A stretch of 64,000 nt of DNA from Chryseobacterium viscerum (GCF_025949665.1 NZ_JAPDFT010000002.1:496001-560000); one strand, 5' to 3'. Positions 25,851-34,454 are shown, counted from the stretch's first letter. A program made the numbers and translations. Notes: generated by a model from the sequence alone, not told the origin.

Positions 25851-26381
25851 ATGGAATTTCCTGTTTTAGAGACTGAAAGGCTTATTTTACGTCAGCTTAC
25901 TTTCAATGATACCCAAGACCTGTTCGAGTATTTTTCTCTGGATGAAGTCATGGAATATTATGATCTGGAAACCTTCAAAACAGAAGAAGACGCCCGGCAC
26001 ATTATTCAGCACTTTAACAGTGAATTTGAAAAAGGGAAAGGATTCCGATGGGCGCTTGAACTTAAATCCAGTGGAAAAGTCATCGGAACCTGCGGCTTTC
26101 ACAACTGGTACAGGGAACATTTCAGAGCTGAAATCGGCTATGAGCTTAATCCAATATTCTGGCAGCAGTCTTATATGAAAGAAGCCATCCTTCCCATTCT
26201 GACTTATGGGTTTGAAACCATGAGGCTTCATCGTGTAGATGCTTTCATTGATCCTTCCAATATTTCTTCTGAAAAGCTGCTGTCTTCATTAAACTTCAGC
26301 AAAGAAGGAACGTTAAAAGATTATTTTTTTGAAAAAGGAAAATTCGTAGATGCAACCATCTTCGGGCTTATCAATAAATAA
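25851..26381 (+). CDS. GNAT N-acetyltransferase (RimJ/RimL type)
   Basis: The ATG at 25851 gives 176 residues beginning MEFPVLETERLILRQL, the canonical start of RimJ/RimL-type acetyltransferases; a longer frame exists only from a TTG at 25821. The acetyl-CoA-binding segment (GKVIGTCGFHNWYREHFRAEIGYELNP) and the later LHRVDAFIDPSNISSEKLL are clear. Substrate unknown: either ribosomal-protein or small-molecule N-acetylation. It is flanked downstream by tandem intergenic repeats. Confidence 0.9.
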   Translation: MEFPVLETERLILRQLTFNDTQDLFEYFSLDEVMEYYDLETFKTEEDARHIIQHFNSEFEKGKGFRWALELKSSGKVIGTCGFHNWYREHFRAEIGYELNPIFWQQSYMKEAILPILTYGFETMRLHRVDAFIDPSNISSEKLLSSLNFSKEGTLKDYFFEKGKFVDATIFGLINK

Positions 26382-26476
26382 ATTGATCTTAAATTTAACG
26401 CGAAGAGACAAAGAGAATTGGTTCTTCCTATTTTTCGTTCGCTAAGGCATTTCATTTAGCTATTGAATGCTTGTTC

Positions 26477-26639
26477 CGCTGAGTGAAACGACTTTGCGAA
26501 CGTTTATCAGCAGATAGCCCTGAGCCTTGCGTTTAATGCGTTAAAATTGACAAAATTTCTTCGCTGAGTGAAACGCCCTTGCGAACCTTTATCAGCAGGT
26601 ATCCCTAAACCTTGCGCTCATTGCGTTAAAATTGTCAAA
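26477..26639. repeat. Tandem imperfect 78-bp repeats
   Basis: Two 78-bp units (26477-26554 and 26562-26639) differ at about 11 positions, 86% identity. Each starts CGCTGAGTGAAACG and ends GCGTTAAAATTG.CAAA. Related sequence lies at 35009-35185. The flanking 26382-26476 holds a degenerate start (GCGAAGAGACAAAGAG). I recognise no gene; it looks like a dispersed intergenic repeat. Confidence 0.8.
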
Positions 26640-26650
26640 CGTATAATATT

Positions 26651-27526
26651 TTATTTGTCTGAAAGGTGTTTTTCCAAAGCATCTGAACTTTTCTTGTAGG
26701 CCCATTTCTGCTTGTAATCCACCCATTTGGCTTTAAAAAGTTTACGCATGAGTTTATCCGTGTATCGCATAATGAAAACGTGATACAGCATATTGGCAAA
26801 TACGTTCGGTTTATTGGGAAGAGCTCTTAATGATAGTGAAAAACCTGGTTCCAGATATCTGTTGAAGTGCCAGAAAGCTCCCGGAATAAAAAGTGCATCG
26901 CCGTGTTCCATAAAAATCTCATATCCTTTTGCATATTTCAGTGCCGGAAATTTTTCGTAATCAGGATTTTCATAGTCTACCTCATAAACCGTATGAACTG
27001 ATAAAGGAACCTTATATAAAAATGGAGACTGTTTCTGATCAAACAAAAGAATTCTTTTCTTTCCTTCAAAATGGATATGCATAAAATCACCTAAATCAAC
27101 ATCATAGTGCATTAAAACATGGGCTTCACTTCCCCCGAAGAATAACGTTGGAAGTCTTTTAAAAAACTTTATTCCAAGATCCGGATAGGTGAAATTTTTC
27201 AGCAGCTCGGGAAGTCTGTCTGTAATGATATAGAAAAAGATACGCAGATCTGAGGGTTTACTTTTTATGGTATCAATATAGTCCCTCATTTTCATTTGGG
27301 CTACCGGAGCATCAGAGCTTTTGGCTGCATCTGCAGGCTTATTGTCATACAGCGGAACTTCCTGATCTCCCGCTTTTTCCCGGATGTAAGCCAGGTTCCA
27401 TTTATCAAAAGCATCCCATCGGCTGGCAAAATTCTTAATCAAAAGAGGTTTTTGCTTTTTAAAATAATTCTTCTGAAAATCTTCTTTACTAATATCATTT
27501 ACAGTATCTACGTTTTCGAGGATCAT
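26651..27526 (-). CDS. Cupin-like (JmjC-type) domain protein
   Basis: The 291-residue protein matches cupin_8/JmjC-like proteins. The Fe(II)-site motif is probably in HVLMHYDVDLGDFMHIHFEG around residues 135-155, with GDALFIPGAFWHFNRYLEPG near residue 220 as the distal part. Family members are Fe(II)/2-oxoglutarate hydroxylases of proteins or RNA; the target here is not identifiable. The N-terminus resembles other cupin-like proteins (PLLIKNFASRWDAFDKWNLAYIREKAG). It is transcribed alone between two repeat or small-ORF regions. Confidence 0.85.
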   Translation of the reverse strand: MILENVDTVNDISKEDFQKNYFKKQKPLLIKNFASRWDAFDKWNLAYIREKAGDQEVPLYDNKPADAAKSSDAPVAQMKMRDYIDTIKSKPSDLRIFFYIITDRLPELLKNFTYPDLGIKFFKRLPTLFFGGSEAHVLMHYDVDLGDFMHIHFEGKKRILLFDQKQSPFLYKVPLSVHTVYEVDYENPDYEKFPALKYAKGYEIFMEHGDALFIPGAFWHFNRYLEPGFSLSLRALPNKPNVFANMLYHVFIMRYTDKLMRKLFKAKWVDYKQKWAYKKSSDALEKHLSDK

Positions 27527-27662
27527 GTACTTTGTATTTAATGCGAAATAAAAATAGTGTTTTTTTGAAACTTGTAAAAATTTAAAAAGAAGAGAAATAA
27601 GCTAAAGAAGAAAATTAGTGCAATTCCACAGTACAAAAAACAACGCCTTCTTACCATTTTAC

Positions 27663-27827
27663 TCAAAGCTTAGGCAATAGATACATTATGATAGAGATAA
27701 TTCCTCCCAAAACAATAACTGCGCAGCCTTGCGGGCCTTTAGAGCTTCTTCTGCCATATTTATTCACATAATGACCGCTTACCCAGGTTCCGTTTTTTTT
27801 AAAGTGTCCTTTTCTATAATATCCCAT
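27663..27827 (-). CDS. Small membrane protein, 54 residues
   Basis: A short minus-strand ORF from ATG 27827 to TGA encodes MGYYRKGHFKKNGTWVSGHY, a basic aromatic segment, then a Gly/Arg/Ser hinge and one hydrophobic helix near residues 36-50, ending LLPKL. The arrangement of aromatic residues and a single membrane anchor suggests a genuine small protein rather than noise. Function unknown. It occupies the gap between the cupin and bestrophin genes and is too short for standard calls. Confidence 0.6.
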   Translation of the reverse strand: MGYYRKGHFKKNGTWVSGHYVNKYGRRSSKGPQGCAVIVLGGIISIIMYLLPKL

Positions 27828-27910
27828 ATTTTAGTTTTAATACAAAATAAGGAGGTCTCTCAAAATAAATATTACGGTTTTCCGTAAATCAGCACTAAAT
27901 GAAAAAAAAT

Positions 27911-27918
27911 TATATTTG
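27911..27918 (+). promoter_or_regulatory. -7 element of the bestrophin gene
   Basis: TATATTTG matches TAnnTTTG and lies 17 bases before the ATG at 27936, so transcription would begin about 10 bases before translation. This favours that ATG over the GTG at 27918. Confidence 0.5.
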
Positions 27919-27935
27919 TGGTAACAAGTGAATTT

Positions 27936-28814
27936 ATGAGAGTCTACAATACCAAACATTTCCTTAAAATTCTTTTCAGTTTACACAAAAGTGATACGTT
28001 GAAAATTCTTTTTCCAAGTATGCTTCTTATAGGATTGTACTCCTGGGGAATTCAGTATCTGGAAGTAGAATATCTGCACCTTACCTCAAAATCAGGAATC
28101 AGTAACGTGGGAATGATTCACTCTCTGCTGGGTTTCGTACTTTCGCTTTTATTGGTTTTCAGGACCAATACGGCCTATGACAGATGGTGGGAAGGCCGAA
28201 AGCTTTGGGGAAAATTGGTAAATGATACCAGAAATTTCGCGGTAAAAATAAATACTATTCTTGGTGACAACCGTCAGGATGCCGAGCAGATTGCAAGATA
28301 TTTAAAATATTTCCCTCACTTTTTAGCCAAACATCTTTCAAAGGAATCTACAAGGCTTGCTTTGGATGGAGATTATTCTGAAATTGAAAATTCTTTAAAA
28401 AATCACGGCCCCAGTGAAATGGTTATCCTTCTCACTCATAAATTGAACCAGCTAAAAAAAGAAGGAAAAATCTCAGAGATTGAAATGCTGTATCTAGATA
28501 CTCAACTTTCAGGATTTCTGGATGTATGCGGAGGCTGTGAAAGAATCAAAAACACTCCGATTCCTTATTCTTATTCTTCTTTCATCAAGAAATTTATTAT
28601 CCTGTATGTTTTTGCCCTGCCTATTGCTTACGTGATCACCATTGGTCTTTTCATGATTCCGCTTACGGTTTTTGTATACTATGTTTTAATGAGTCTTGAG
28701 CTTATTGCAGAAGAAATTGAAGATCCTTTCAACAATGACGAAAATGATATTCCTATGGAAACATTAGCGCAGAATATTGAAAAAAATGTGCATCAGATTA
28801 TGATCAGAAAATAA
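27936..28814 (+). CDS. Bestrophin-family anion channel
   Basis: The ATG at 27936 yields 292 residues; a GTG at 27918 would add six but overlaps the promoter. The bestrophin motifs are visible: LLVFRTNTAYDRWWEGRKLWGKLVNDTRN in helix 2 and the linker, followed by IPYSYSSFIKKFIILYVFALPIAY, and a C-terminal EEIEDPFNNDENDIPM. Bestrophins form pentameric channels for chloride or other ions at the cytoplasmic membrane. Anion selectivity is not predictable here. The gene ends in a hairpin shared with the opposing gene. Confidence 0.92.
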   Translation: MRVYNTKHFLKILFSLHKSDTLKILFPSMLLIGLYSWGIQYLEVEYLHLTSKSGISNVGMIHSLLGFVLSLLLVFRTNTAYDRWWEGRKLWGKLVNDTRNFAVKINTILGDNRQDAEQIARYLKYFPHFLAKHLSKESTRLALDGDYSEIENSLKNHGPSEMVILLTHKLNQLKKEGKISEIEMLYLDTQLSGFLDVCGGCERIKNTPIPYSYSSFIKKFIILYVFALPIAYVITIGLFMIPLTVFVYYVLMSLELIAEEIEDPFNNDENDIPMETLAQNIEKNVHQIMIRK

Positions 28815-28815
28815 A

Positions 28816-28843
28816 AAATCAAGCTTTTAAAGCTTGATTTCTT
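28816..28843. terminator. Bidirectional hairpin between bestrophin and secreted-protein genes
   Basis: AAATCAAGCTTT and AAAGCTTGATTT form an 11-12-bp inverted repeat with a very short loop, flanked by A and T runs on either side. It overlaps the stop codon of the minus-strand gene. Confidence 0.75.
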
Positions 28844-29426
28844 TGAGTTCGCCGTCCTGTTTTATCTCTACAAATTTACTCTCTCTGTTGGCAGCAGAAT
28901 ATCCGTAGAAAAACGTGCTGTATATAGGAGTAGAATATAAATAGGCTCCATATCCGTTATAAGCATTTGAAGTCCCGGTCTGTTGCTGGTAACTTGCCGT
29001 CGCCGTAAAATTTACGATCGTTTCAAGATAATATTTCCCAGGTTTAAGTTTTTCGAATTTAAATCTGCCGTGATCATCTGTTAAAGCTTCTACTCTGTAT
29101 TTAAAAGCTTCTTCAGACATATATACCGTTGTTTTTTTATTTTCATATTTCTTTCTCATGTCATAAAATTCCTCAAAATAAGGAGTTACAGGAAAAAGCA
29201 TGACAACAGTTCCTTTGGGTGCATAATGTTTTTCTCCAAGCAAAGGTTTGATACCCCAATTATTTTTTTGTTTTGTGGAAGCAACGCCTTCAATCGTGGA
29301 ATTTCCGAATCCCAGCATGTCTCTGGCTAATTTTTTATCGAAAAATGCTTGAGGATAATACGTATTTTGTGCTTCCAGATACATAAATCCCCACATCAAC
29401 ATGAATAATGTGAATAATTTTTTCAT
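28827..29426 (-). CDS. Secreted protein with a carboxypeptidase-regulatory-like fold
   Basis: The ATG at 29426 gives a 199-residue protein with a signal peptide ending MYLEAQ; a longer in-frame form has 51 implausible extra residues and crosses the promoter. The C-terminal half contains ALTDDHGRFKFEKLKPGKYYLE, a typical transthyretin-like or CarboxypepD_reg strand pair that may bind or shape a surface. No enzyme motif is visible. It is divergent from the MORN-type gene; both promoters overlap between 29430 and 29480. Confidence 0.75.
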   Translation of the reverse strand: MKKLFTLFMLMWGFMYLEAQNTYYPQAFFDKKLARDMLGFGNSTIEGVASTKQKNNWGIKPLLGEKHYAPKGTVVMLFPVTPYFEEFYDMRKKYENKKTTVYMSEEAFKYRVEALTDDHGRFKFEKLKPGKYYLETIVNFTATASYQQQTGTSNAYNGYGAYLYSTPIYSTFFYGYSAANRESKFVEIKQDGELKEIKL

Positions 29427-29434
29427 AGTATATT

Positions 29435-29467
29435 TTTGAGTCAAATATAAGTATTTTACTATTTTTG
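29435..29467 (+). promoter_or_regulatory. Promoter of the MORN/YwqK gene
   Basis: A -33 TTTG (29435-29438), a 21-base spacer and a -7 TATTTTTG (29460-29467) match the Bacteroidota promoter. The ATG is 15 bases further. It overlaps the divergent promoter of the neighbouring gene. Confidence 0.62.
29442..29449 (-). promoter_or_regulatory. -7 element of the secreted-protein gene
   Basis: On the minus strand this reads TATATTTG, an exact TAnnTTTG match, 16 bases before the ATG. Confidence 0.5.
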
Positions 29468-29481
29468 AAATAAAAATAGCT

Positions 29482-30102
29482 ATGAAGTACATGTTTCTAT
29501 TGTTTTTTTCCACTTCTGTCATGATTACGGCACAGAAACCTTGTGGATATAAAAACGGATTGCAGGAAGGTTCCTGCAAAGAATTCTATGACAACGGACA
29601 GGTAAAAAATACAGTAGAATGGGAAAAAGGAAAGCTGGACGGAGATGCTGTTTTTTATTATGATAACGGAAAAGTACAGTCTAAAGGAGAATACAAGAAA
29701 GGATTCAAAGTAAAAGAATGGTCTTATTTTGATAAGAATGGAGTACTTACTTCCAAAGAGGCTTTCAGAAACGGAGAAAAGAATATTTATGATAACAGTC
29801 TTACAGCTACTTTTTATTCTCCAACCGGAAAAATAACTGAAATTTCGAATTATAAATTCAATAAATTACAGGGTGAAAGCAAAACCTTCCATGAAGATGG
29901 AAAATCAGTGAAAGACATCGGCCAGTATGACAACGGCCTTGCTACCGGAAAATGGAAAGTGTTTTATCCATCAGGAAAGTTACAGCGCGAAACTGAGCTT
30001 GCCAACGATAAGAGAAACGGCAACAGAGTTCATTACCGTGAAGACGGAAGCATAGAAAAAACAGAAGTCTATAAAGACGGAAAATTAATCTCAACAAAAT
30101 AA
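29482..30102 (+). CDS. MORN-repeat protein (YwqK-like family)
   Basis: The 206-residue protein starts with a signal peptide (MKYMFLLFFSTSVMITAQ) and consists of about seven MORN_2 repeats, for example FYDNGQVKNTVEWEKGKLDGDAVFYYDNGKVQSKGEYKKG, each centred on YxxGxxxxxxxYxxG. Although databases often call this family a YwqK antitoxin, no toxin is adjacent here and the signal peptide argues for export. The gene is followed by a TrmH-type methyltransferase 5 bases away. A scaffolding or surface role is the safest statement. Confidence 0.85.
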   Translation: MKYMFLLFFSTSVMITAQKPCGYKNGLQEGSCKEFYDNGQVKNTVEWEKGKLDGDAVFYYDNGKVQSKGEYKKGFKVKEWSYFDKNGVLTSKEAFRNGEKNIYDNSLTATFYSPTGKITEISNYKFNKLQGESKTFHEDGKSVKDIGQYDNGLATGKWKVFYPSGKLQRETELANDKRNGNRVHYREDGSIEKTEVYKDGKLISTK

Positions 30103-30107
30103 TACAA

Positions 30108-30638
30108 TTGGTACAGAAACTAAAACTGGAAGAACTTAACAGAATAGATGTAGAAACATTTAAGAAGGTTGAAAAAATTCCGTTGGTCATCATTTTAGAT
30201 AATATAAGAAGTATGCATAATGTAGGTGCAGCCTTCAGAACAGCAGATGCTTTTTTAATTGAAAAAATCGTTCTTTGTGGAATTACACCGCAGCCACCCC
30301 ATCGTGAAATTCATAAAGCGGCATTGGGAGCAACAGAAAGTGTAGACTGGTCTCATGAAGCAGAAACCAATACAGCGATTTCTGATCTGAAAAGCAAAGG
30401 ATACGAAATCATTGGAATTGAGCAGACTACCGGCAGTCAGCTTATCACTGAATTTACGATTGACAGATCGAAAAAATATGCCTTGATTTTAGGAAATGAA
30501 GTAGAAGGAATCAGTGATGAAGTACTTCCTAATATTGATGTGTTTTTAGAAATTCCGCAGCTTGGAACCAAACATTCTCTTAATGTAAGTGTGTGCGCCG
30601 GAATTGTGATGTGGGAATTTGCTAAAGCATTAAAATAA
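30108..30638 (+). CDS. TrmH/SpoU-family RNA methyltransferase
   Basis: The 176-residue protein is a SPOUT-class RNA 2'-O-methyltransferase. Its three family motifs are present: IILDNIRSMHNVGAAFRTADAF (motif 1), LILGNEVEGISDEVL (motif 2) and IPQLGTKHSLNVSVCAGIVMWE (motif 3, knot). The start must be TTG at 30108, since no ATG or GTG occurs before the conserved start; this fits flavobacterial homologues that I recall beginning MVQKLKLEEL. The target nucleoside (tRNA or rRNA ribose) is not predictable. The gene begins 5 bases after the MORN gene stop. Confidence 0.88.
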   Translation: MVQKLKLEELNRIDVETFKKVEKIPLVIILDNIRSMHNVGAAFRTADAFLIEKIVLCGITPQPPHREIHKAALGATESVDWSHEAETNTAISDLKSKGYEIIGIEQTTGSQLITEFTIDRSKKYALILGNEVEGISDEVLPNIDVFLEIPQLGTKHSLNVSVCAGIVMWEFAKALK

Positions 30639-30825
30639 AAAAACTGCATATGTCATTAGTAGACAGTGCAGTTTGAAATAAATCTAATAAAAAGTAAAAA
30701 TGAAAGGCGACAAAGGTACTTTATTTTTCTTTACAAACAAATTTTGATGGCATTTTTTTTGTTTCAGCTTAAAAAAAGTCGGGTTTTCAGAAAAAGTTTC
30801 ATTTAATTTTTTATAAATTAGCACA

Positions 30826-31479
30826 ATGTTTATCAAGGACTATATCTCAAAAGACTTTCCATGTTTTAGCCTGTCTGACTCCATAGAGTCGGCCAGAAAT
30901 ATGTTGGAAGATTTTGGATATTCTCATGTTTTCATCAAAAAATCCCACCACTTCTACGGAGCTCTTGCAATGGACTTTTTGTATGAAGAAGATGGGGGAG
31001 CTTTGAAAGATCTTGAACACCAGATTGAACGGTTCGCTATCCTGGAAGACAGTAATATAATGGACAGTATCCGTCTGTTTTATACCTTCAGCAGCAATGT
31101 GATCCCGGTGATTAATAAAAACGAAAAATATCTGGGGTATATTACCTGTGAAGATGTTTTTCAGGACCTTTCCCGTTATCCTTTATTTTCAGAAACAGGA
31201 GCTATTCTTACTGTAGAAACTCCTGCCAGAAAATATTCTATGACGGAAATTACCAATATCGTAGAAAGCAACAACTCGAAGTTTTATGGAGGGTTTATAA
31301 GCTTTATGTCTGAAGAAGTGGTCCAAATCACAATTAAGATCAGCAATGAAAACCTGGCCTCGATAGACTCTACATTTGACCGGTATGACTACAGAATTGT
31401 TGAAAAATATTATTCTGATGAGAAATCCGATCTGTTTAAAGACCGATTTGGTTTTTTACAAAAATTCATAGAAATATAA
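30826..31479 (+). CDS. CBS-domain protein
   Basis: The 217-residue protein has one CBS pair near residues 10-120 (DSIESARNMLEDFGYSHVFI, SSNVIPVINKNEKYLGYITCEDVF), then a C-terminal ACT-like or unknown half (SMTEITNIVESNNSKFYGGF). CBS pairs bind adenine nucleotides and regulate attached functions. The gene sits one base upstream of NAD kinase, suggesting co-expression and a possible regulatory link to nucleotide levels, which is inference. No enzymatic domain is attached. Confidence 0.85.
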   Translation: MFIKDYISKDFPCFSLSDSIESARNMLEDFGYSHVFIKKSHHFYGALAMDFLYEEDGGALKDLEHQIERFAILEDSNIMDSIRLFYTFSSNVIPVINKNEKYLGYITCEDVFQDLSRYPLFSETGAILTVETPARKYSMTEITNIVESNNSKFYGGFISFMSEEVVQITIKISNENLASIDSTFDRYDYRIVEKYYSDEKSDLFKDRFGFLQKFIEI

Positions 31480-31480
31480 C

Positions 31481-32347
31481 ATGAAGGCAGCCATATATTC
31501 TCAGAAAAAAGATCTTGATACTTTTTTATATTTAAGCAAGTTTATCTCTGAACTTGAAGCCAGAGATGTAAAATCTGTTCTGTATGATGAAATGGCTGAA
31601 GCGCTTCAGTTCTCAAAAATTTTTGAAACTTTCAACTGTAAGCAGGATCTTCTCGATAAGGAAGTTGATCTGTTTTTTACTTTCGGTGGAGACGGAACCA
31701 TTGTAAATTCTTTAACGTTCATTGAAGATCTTGAGATTCCTGTCGTAGGAGTGAATACCGGAAGACTTGGTTTTTTGGCTTTTTTCACTAAAGAGGAAGC
31801 TTTTAAAGAACTTGATTCCATTTTAAAAGGAAATGTGAAGACGAGCCGCCGTTCGGTCATTGAAGTCGTTTCTCCAAAGCTTGAAGGATCTTTTCCTTAT
31901 GCCCTGAACGACGTTACCGTTTCAAGAAAAGAGACAACCTCAATGATTACGGTAGATTCTTACATCAATGATGAGTTTCTGAATGTATTCTGGGGTGATG
32001 GTGTTATTATTTCCACTCCCACCGGTTCTACCGCCTACTCTTTGAGCTGCGGAGGACCCATCATTTCTCCAAACAACGAAAATTTTGTCATTACTCCCAT
32101 TGCCCCTCACAATCTGAACGTGAGACCTTTAGTAGTAAATGACAAAGTAGAAATAAAATTCAGGGTAGAAAGCCGTGTTCCTCAATATTCGCTTTCCCTT
32201 GACTCCCGACTGATACATATAGAAACCGATAAGGAAATTATCATCAAAAAGGCAGCATTCCAGCTTCTTCTGGTACAGCCCAACAGTTTAAGTTTCTATG
32301 AAACGATCCGTCAGAAGCTACTTTGGGGAAGAGATAAAAGAAATTAG
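31481..32347 (+). CDS. nadK: NAD kinase
   Basis: NadK phosphorylates NAD to NADP with ATP or polyphosphate, controlling the NADP pool. The 288 residues include FTFGGDGTIVNS near residue 67 (the GGDGT nucleotide-binding signature), PVVGVNTGRLGFLA, GVIISTPTGSTAYSLSCGGPI (catalytic/binding loop) and VITPIAPHNLNVRPLV. Length is typical. It follows the CBS-protein gene directly and is separated by 70 bases from fbaA. Cytoplasmic. Confidence 0.96.
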   Translation: MKAAIYSQKKDLDTFLYLSKFISELEARDVKSVLYDEMAEALQFSKIFETFNCKQDLLDKEVDLFFTFGGDGTIVNSLTFIEDLEIPVVGVNTGRLGFLAFFTKEEAFKELDSILKGNVKTSRRSVIEVVSPKLEGSFPYALNDVTVSRKETTSMITVDSYINDEFLNVFWGDGVIISTPTGSTAYSLSCGGPIISPNNENFVITPIAPHNLNVRPLVVNDKVEIKFRVESRVPQYSLSLDSRLIHIETDKEIIIKKAAFQLLLVQPNSLSFYETIRQKLLWGRDKRN

Positions 32348-32417
32348 TCATTTCTTAAAAATGATTACCTTTACACGAAATTAAAACACCTAATAAATTT
32401 ATAATAAAAAGTAAAAC

Positions 32418-33488
32418 ATGAGCAGAATTTTTCCGGCAGGAGTTGCCACAGGTCAGTTAGTTACTGATATTTTTCAGTATGCTAAAGAAAACAAGTTTGC
32501 ATTACCTGCAGTAAACGTAATTGGATCAAGCAATGTAAACGCTGTGATGGAAACTGCAGCGAAATTGAACTCTCCTGTAATTATTCAGTTTTCAAATGGT
32601 GGAGCTGCTTTTAACGCAGGGAAAGGATTAAGCAATGACGGACAAAAGTCTGCAATCTTAGGAGCAATTGCTGGAGCAAAACATATTCACACTCTTGCAG
32701 AAGCTTACGGAGCAACAGTAATACTACACACAGACCACTGTGCAAAGAAATTACTTCCTTGGATCGACGGATTGATGGATGCTAACGAAGAATTCTTCAA
32801 GCAGACAGGAAAATCTCTTTACTCTTCTCACATGTTAGACCTTTCTGAAGAGTCTTTAGAAGAAAACCTTGAGATTTCAGCTCAGTATTTCGAAAGAATG
32901 GCTAAGCTTCAGATGACTCTTGAAGTAGAAATCGGAGTAACAGGAGGTGAAGAAGACGGTGTTGACAACTCAGACGTTGATAACTCAAAATTATATACTC
33001 AGCCTGAAGATATAGCTTACACTTATGAAAAACTAAAAGCTATTTCTGACAACTTTACCATTGCTGCGGCTTTCGGTAACGTACATGGAGTTTACAAGCC
33101 AGGAAACGTAGTTCTTACTCCAAAAATCCTTGACAATTCTCAGAAATATGTTCAGGAGAAATTCGGAACGGCTGCTAAACCTGTTAACTTTGTATTCCAC
33201 GGAGGTTCTGGATCTACTTTAGAAGAAATCAGAGAAGCTATCGACTACGGAGTTATCAAAATGAATATCGATACTGACCTTCAGTTTGCATATACAGAAG
33301 GCGTTAGAGATTACATGGTAAACAATATTGATTATTTAAGAACTCAAATCGGAAACCCTGAAGGAGAGGAAAAACCTAACAAAAAATTCTATGACCCAAG
33401 AGTTTGGGTAAGAAAAGGTGAAGATACATTCTCTACAAGATTGGTGAAAGCATTTGAAGATTTAAATAACGTAAATACTTTAAAATAA
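32418..33488 (+). CDS. fbaA: Class II fructose-bisphosphate aldolase
   Basis: Class II aldolase splits fructose-1,6-bisphosphate into DHAP and glyceraldehyde-3-phosphate, using a divalent metal. The 356-residue length fits the class IIA (E. coli FbaA-like) type. Zinc-site motifs are visible: VILHTDHCAKK (His/Asp ligands near residue 108), LEVEIGVTGGEEDGVDNS, AAAFGNVHGVYKPGNV and FVFHGGSGSTLEEI. Glycine- and alanine-rich codon use is strong, as expected of an abundant protein. It is followed by a large hairpin and then accD. Confidence 0.96.
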   Translation: MSRIFPAGVATGQLVTDIFQYAKENKFALPAVNVIGSSNVNAVMETAAKLNSPVIIQFSNGGAAFNAGKGLSNDGQKSAILGAIAGAKHIHTLAEAYGATVILHTDHCAKKLLPWIDGLMDANEEFFKQTGKSLYSSHMLDLSEESLEENLEISAQYFERMAKLQMTLEVEIGVTGGEEDGVDNSDVDNSKLYTQPEDIAYTYEKLKAISDNFTIAAAFGNVHGVYKPGNVVLTPKILDNSQKYVQEKFGTAAKPVNFVFHGGSGSTLEEIREAIDYGVIKMNIDTDLQFAYTEGVRDYMVNNIDYLRTQIGNPEGEEKPNKKFYDPRVWVRKGEDTFSTRLVKAFEDLNNVNTLK

Positions 33489-33500
33489 GAACTGTACATT

Positions 33501-33548
33501 TGTACCAATGTAAAGAGTATTCATGAGGAATACATTTACATTGGTACA
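33501..33548. other. Long hairpin between fbaA and accD
   Basis: TGTACCAATGTAAA (33501-33514) pairs with TTTACATTGGTACA (33535-33548), and an inner GTATTC/GAATAC stem is capped by ATGAG; only a small GA/A bulge interrupts. The stem is about 20 bp. There is no T run directly after, so it might be an attenuator, an RNA-stability element or a mobile-element remnant. Confidence 0.6.
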
Positions 33549-33578
33549 TTTTACATTTATACATTAATACAAGCAAAA

Positions 33579-34433
33579 ATGGCATTCGACTGGTTTAAAA
33601 GAAAAGCAAAAAACATTACCACTTCTACTGATGAAAAAAAGGACGTTCCCAAAGGCCTGTGGCATCAGACTCCATCCGGAAAAGTTGTGGAACATGATGA
33701 ACTAAAGAGAAATAACTATGTTTCTCCTGAAGACGGATTTCATGTAAGAATAGGAAGTGCGGAATTTTTTGACATCCTTTTTGACGGTGGTAAATTTACC
33801 GAACTGGATGCCAATGTTGAAAGTATTGATATCTTAAACTTCAAAGATACAAAGCCTTACAAAGACCGTCTGAAAGAAGTAAAAGCTAAGACCAAGCTTA
33901 CTGATTCTATCAGAAATGCTGTAGGAACTGTAAAAGGAACTGAAATGGTAGTTTCTTGTATGGATTTTGCTTTCATCGGTGGATCTTTGGGTTCTGTAAT
34001 GGGAGAAAAGATCAGAAGAGCAGTAGATTACTGTATCCAGCACAAACTTCCGTATATGATTATCTGTCAGTCCGGAGGTGCAAGAATGCAGGAAGCCACT
34101 TACTCTTTGATGCAGCTGGCAAAAGTTCAGGCTAAATTGGCTCAGCTTTCTGAGGCAGGACTTTTATACATCGCTTATCTTTGTGACCCTACATTCGGAG
34201 GAATCACAGCTTCTTTCGCAATGACTGCTGATATCATCATGGCAGAACCGGGAGCATTGATCGGTTTCGCAGGACCAAGAGTAATCCGTGAAACAATCGG
34301 TAGAGATTTACCGGAAGGATTCCAGACATCAGAATTCTTACAGGAAAAAGGATTTGTAGATTTCATCGTAAAAAGAACTGAAATTCAGGATACTGTGGCT
34401 AAAACAGTTAATTTATTAGCTGTAAAAGCATAG
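33579..34433 (+). CDS. accD: Acetyl-CoA carboxylase carboxyltransferase subunit beta (no Zn ribbon)
   Basis: AccD and AccA transfer carboxyl from carboxybiotin to acetyl-CoA to give malonyl-CoA. The 284 residues contain the carboxyltransferase core: [58 protein letters not shown] and [19 protein letters not shown]. The N-terminal zinc ribbon (four Cys in E. coli) is absent: the equivalent segment reads [17 protein letters not shown] with no cysteines. That loss appears to be a lineage feature rather than damage. accA is not in the window. Confidence 0.95.
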   Translation: MAFDWFKRKAKNITTSTDEKKDVPKGLWHQTPSGKVVEHDELKRNNYVSPEDGFHVRIGSAEFFDILFDGGKFTELDANVESIDILNFKDTKPYKDRLKEVKAKTKLTDSIRNAVGTVKGTEMVVSCMDFAFIGGSLGSVMGEKIRRAVDYCIQHKLPYMIICQSGGARMQEATYSLMQLAKVQAKLAQLSEAGLLYIAYLCDPTFGGITASFAMTADIIMAEPGALIGFAGPRVIRETIGRDLPEGFQTSEFLQEKGFVDFIVKRTEIQDTVAKTVNLLAVKA

Positions 34434-34454
34434 TATCTGTAACAAAAACAATAC

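Noticed and set aside
26382..26650. Possible CRISPR array
   Set aside because: Only two long imperfect units with no short spacers; it is an intergenic tandem repeat.
28827..29579. Long form of the secreted protein with 51 extra N-terminal residues
   Set aside because: It crosses two promoter elements and would bury the signal peptide.
29482..30102. YwqK antitoxin of a toxin-antitoxin pair
   Set aside because: No toxin gene is adjacent and the protein carries a signal peptide; the name is a database habit for MORN repeats.
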